Part shown: one piece after another, positions 61,579-64,000 of the stretch | How positions within the stretch are numbered: the first letter of the stretch is position 1 | How the letters are laid out: each line of letters starts with the position of its first letter | Assembly (NCBI RefSeq): GCF_900099935.1 | Contig: NZ_FNEK01000014.1 | Coordinates: forward strand, 1 to 64,000 | DNA: 64,000 bases | Source of the DNA: Aliiruegeria lutimaris | GTDB taxonomy: Bacteria > Pseudomonadota > Alphaproteobacteria > Rhodobacterales > Rhodobacteraceae | Reading direction: 5' to 3' | The notes under the pieces: model-generated | Databases searched by the model: none | Seen by the model: only the letters and a program-made list of their open reading frames with translations | What the model was told of the DNA's origin: nothing | Translations under genes and position numbers: made by a program

Positions 61579-63027
61579 TCAGGCACAGAGAACCTTTCCT
61601 GAGGCCTCTGTCACCTCTGTCCCGGGCATGAACGCGAGACGCCCGTTGACATAGACTCTCAGGATCCCCTCCGCGGGCGTCACGGGGGCGTCGTAGCGCG
61701 CTGCGTCCCTGACCCGGGCAGCATCGAAGAGCACGAGATCCGCAGCAGCGCCCACCTCGATCCTTCCGCGATCGGAAAGCCCCAGAACCGCAGCCGTCTG
61801 GCCTGACATCTTGGCCACCGCCGAGGCGAGAGGCAGCAATGACCTGTCCCGAACGTAATGTCACAGAACACGCGGGAATGTTCCCCACAGACGCGGATGC
61901 GGGCGCCTGTCGCGCGGGAGGCCGTCGGATCCGACAAGCGACGGCGGCCATGACAGGATCCGTTCAAGATCGTCATCGTCCATCTGGTGATAGATGGCGC
62001 CGCCGGGCTTCAACCGTTTCAGGGCGGTCATCTGGTCCACGCCCCACCCCGCCGCGACCTCCTCCAGATCGCGGCCGGCCATCTCGGGATGCGAGTCGGA
62101 CCAGCTCACGGTCACCTTTCGGCTGTCCTGGGCGAAATTTTCTATCAGGACAGTGGAACTGGCCGTGAAGGGGTAGACGTCGATGTCGAGGCGAATTTTC
62201 TGCCGGGCCGCCTCGATCATCGCAAGCGTCGTTCGAGAAAGCCCGAACGCCGCTTCACCGCAGCACTTATGGTGCGAGATCAGCGTGCGTGCCCCGCTGC
62301 GGCGCGCGATATCGATCGTCTCGGCGACCGCAGAAACCACCGCGGTATGTTCGTCGCGCCTATGCGTGGTCCACAGCCGCCCGGCATTGGCGACATCGGT
62401 GACGAGCGCGAGCAGTTCCTCGGTGGCGGTGGCTTTCGCCGGCGGGTAGGCAAGCCCGGCCGACAGACCGATGGCCCCCTGCTCCAGCGCGGCGGCGAGG
62501 TCGCTTCGCATGGCAGCGATTTCAGCCGCCGAAGCGGGGCCGGTCAGATCCTCGACCGCGCGCGCCCGGAGGACCGTGTGTCCGACAAGCGGAACGACAT
62601 TGACCGCCGGCCCGGCGCGCCGCAATGCGTCCAGGAAGTCACCGAAGCTCTGGTATCTGTATTCTTCCGCCGTCGCGATCAGGTCGAGGGGTGGAACCGG
62701 CACATTCCGCCGGGAGAGCGGGCTCGGGCCGAGGCTGATGCCGCAATTTCCGGTAACGACCGTGGTGACGCCCTGGCTCAGTTTCGGCAGGATGGTTTCC
62801 CGGACGATCGCCGCGGCATCATCATGGGTATGCACATCGATAAAACCGGGCGCGAGGGCGTAACCGGACGCCTCCACGACCTCGCGTGACGACAGCGAAA
62901 GGTCGGAGCCGATCCGGACGATCCGCCCCCCTGCAACGGCGATATCGGCAATCTTGGGATCTTCCCCCGAACCGTCGAAGACCTGCGCGCCGCGGATCAA
63001 CAGGTCGCATTCAAAGTCACCGCTCAT
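61579..63027 (-). pseudogene. N-acyl-D-amino-acid deacylase with in-frame TGA
   Basis: The 482-codon frame encodes a D-aminoacylase of the amidohydrolase superfamily: metal site GFIDVHTHDD (about residues 60-69), TGNCGIS, the histidine in HHKCCGE, and GSDGLPRDRRPHPRLWGTFP. TGA at 61861-61863 interrupts it after FPRVL, and the same frame goes on with HYVRDRSLLPLASAVAKM to the normal C-terminus KVLCA. GGA to TGA by one G-to-T change would explain it. About 94 codons of the barrel end and beta-sandwich return are lost. The enzyme would free D-amino acids from N-acyl forms. Confidence 0.85.
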
Positions 63028-63959
63028 CCCTGATCTCTTTCCACCCAGGAGACGACATCGCCGCCCCGGGTTCCGATGGTCGTTCCGTCGCGTAGGATGC
63101 AATAGGCCTCCTGCACGATCCGGCCCACCACGCGATTGTCGGCAATCACCGGATCTCCCCGGCGCACCGGACACCCTTCCCATTCCGGGCGACGCCAATC
63201 GGCATCGCAGGACTGAAAGGCAACAGGCCGGTCCGTCCCCGGATGGATGACCAATGCACGCAACATATCCCCTTCCCGTACGGCCAGCCCGCCAATGCCA
63301 CATTGTTGCGCGGAAGCATCGCCGGGCGAGGCAAAGTCGATAATCGCCGACACGGCAAGTTGGGCCATGGCACTGTGCGGAAAGATCGAGTTGTGCAGAA
63401 CGCCAATCGCAAGCCCCGTGGACGGGTCCGAAACCAAAGCGGACCCGATATCGTCCCGGGCATCGACCGACAACGAGTTGGACAGGGCAATCTCGCCATT
63501 TAGATTCATAACGATCAGCCCGGCATCCAGGTCCGGATAGGCCGAGAGCGCAGCATCGATGGCTCGCGTGGGCGTGGCGCCCTTGGCCATCGCAGCGAGC
63601 GCGACCATGTTCGGTGGCAATCCGTCCGGTCGCGGCATGTTCGGCAACCGATGGCCGGTCATCAATCCGGCCGCGGGATCGGCGGGGGTGAATTGCGACA
63701 GCGGTTCGGGGCGATCCGGACCGGAGGACATCAGAACGGCATGGCGGGCGGTTTCCAGTGCGCCCCACCCCGCCGAGGCGAGGATCGCCTTCGCACCACC
63801 CCTCTGCGTATCAAGTTTCAGAAGCTGGCCATCGGGTGACAGCGCGGCAAGGCTGACGAACCCACCGATTGCGCCTCGGCCGACCGCTTCCACCGCGCCA
63901 AGCCCGGCAATTGCCGCGCGGGCCGTGCCGGCCCGTTGAACTGCTATCCCGATCGTCAC
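63024..63959 (-). CDS. Uncharacterised conserved protein next to D-aminoacylase
   Basis: A 311-residue protein starting at GTG 63959, which overlaps the stop of the gene before it (GTGA); its own stop overlaps the D-aminoacylase start by four bases. The N-terminal MTIGIAVQRAGTARAAIAGL and GRGAIGGFVSLAAL, and the middle GLIVMNLNGEIALSNS, suggest an Ntn-type or asparaginase-like alpha-beta layer, but I cannot assign a function; it may belong to a DUF family seen with D-aminoacylases. No signal peptide. Tight coupling implies a shared pathway of acylated D-amino acid use. Confidence 0.7.
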   Translation of the reverse strand: MTIGIAVQRAGTARAAIAGLGAVEAVGRGAIGGFVSLAALSPDGQLLKLDTQRGGAKAILASAGWGALETARHAVLMSSGPDRPEPLSQFTPADPAAGLMTGHRLPNMPRPDGLPPNMVALAAMAKGATPTRAIDAALSAYPDLDAGLIVMNLNGEIALSNSLSVDARDDIGSALVSDPSTGLAIGVLHNSIFPHSAMAQLAVSAIIDFASPGDASAQQCGIGGLAVREGDMLRALVIHPGTDRPVAFQSCDADWRRPEWEGCPVRRGDPVIADNRVVGRIVQEAYCILRDGTTIGTRGGDVVSWVERDQG

Positions 63960-64000
63960 TGCGCCACCATGTGGCCCGGCGCCACCTCTGCAAGTGCTCC
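63956..64000 (-). CDS. 3' end of an upstream gene (partial)
   Basis: The minus strand from the window edge reads GALAEVAPGHMVAQ and TGA, with the stop overlapping the GTG start of the next gene. Only 14 codons are visible, so no product can be named. The overlap suggests it belongs to the same operon. Confidence 0.5.
   Translation of the reverse strand, partial: GALAEVAPGHMVAQ

Noticed and set aside
61861-61863. TGA in the D-aminoacylase read as selenocysteine
   Set aside because: The family has glycine or a small residue here, not a catalytic cysteine, and no bacterial SECIS-like hairpin is evident right after the codon.
1-64000. CRISPR arrays, prophage genes, rRNA genes, replication origins
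   Set aside because: No regularly spaced repeats, phage structural or integrase genes, rRNA segments or origin-type boxes were seen.

Overview
The window is GC-rich, double-strand-packed bacterial DNA that reads as an alphaproteobacterium, most likely a Rhodobacterales (roseobacter/Rhodobacter-type) chromosome. The pointers are two complete and one fossil TRAP transporter, a dorCDA/dorRS anaerobic respiration locus, beta-hydroxyaspartate-cycle-type enzymes, a DUF2059 gene beside rplU-rpmA, and many small catabolic operons with their own regulators. The taxonomic call is inference from gene content and style.

Layout. 0-0.8 kb: end of an IS3-family element that cuts the tail of a small DUF413 gene in a low-GC patch next to tRNA-Ser(CGA); this looks like the edge of an integrated island. 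0.9-5.6 kb: housekeeping stretch (DUF2059 protein, ribosomal L21 and L27, GNAT acetyltransferase, DUF2254 membrane protein). 6.1-11.5 kb: a chemoreceptor and a large PAS/GGDEF/EAL protein. 11.7-24.3 kb: a decaying catabolic zone with a HAD phosphatase carrying a nonsense codon, a SorC-regulated sugar/polyol ABC transporter whose ATPase has a nonsense codon and whose permease has a frameshift, an intact E1-alpha/E1-beta/E2 2-oxoacid dehydrogenase set, an in-frame chimera of half an FGGY kinase and a headless SDR, an intact SDR, an ethanolamine ammonia-lyase (eutB) fossil and a dctQ'-dctP' TRAP fossil. 24.3-29.5 kb: intact PdxA2-like dehydrogenase, GntR regulator and TRAP operon, probably for a four-carbon acid sugar. 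29.8-37.8 kb: DMSO/TMAO respiration (dorC-dorD-dorA, dorR, dorS); the first membrane helix of dorS is separated from the rest by a frame change. 38.0-40.3 kb: phosphoribosyltransferase, host-attachment-family protein and zinc alcohol dehydrogenase. 40.4-50.1 kb: bhcA- and bhcC-like genes and a hydratase, then a LysR gene divergent from an AMDase/Asp-Glu-racemase-like enzyme, a TRAP transporter and an amidase. The same operator-like palindrome lies in front of both transcription units. 50.2-53.6 kb: small secreted protein, PotF-like binding protein, agmatinase-family ureohydrolase, LuxR regulator. 53.6-61.5 kb: a GntR-controlled sugar ABC operon with epimerase, Gfo/Idh/MocA oxidoreductase and esterase. 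61.6-64.0 kb: D-aminoacylase carrying an in-frame TGA, an uncharacterised conserved protein, and the tail of a further gene.

Functionally the window is mostly a set of import-plus-catabolism modules, each with a local regulator. The most interesting living system is the 40.4-50.1 kb regulon, in which two beta-hydroxyaspartate-cycle enzymes are recruited without the dehydratase and reductase of that cycle and appear co-regulated with an AMDase-like enzyme, a TRAP importer and an amidase. The most striking structural theme is the concentration of broken genes. All three clean nonsense lesions can be explained by G-to-T changes, so both genuine decay and sequence error need to be considered.
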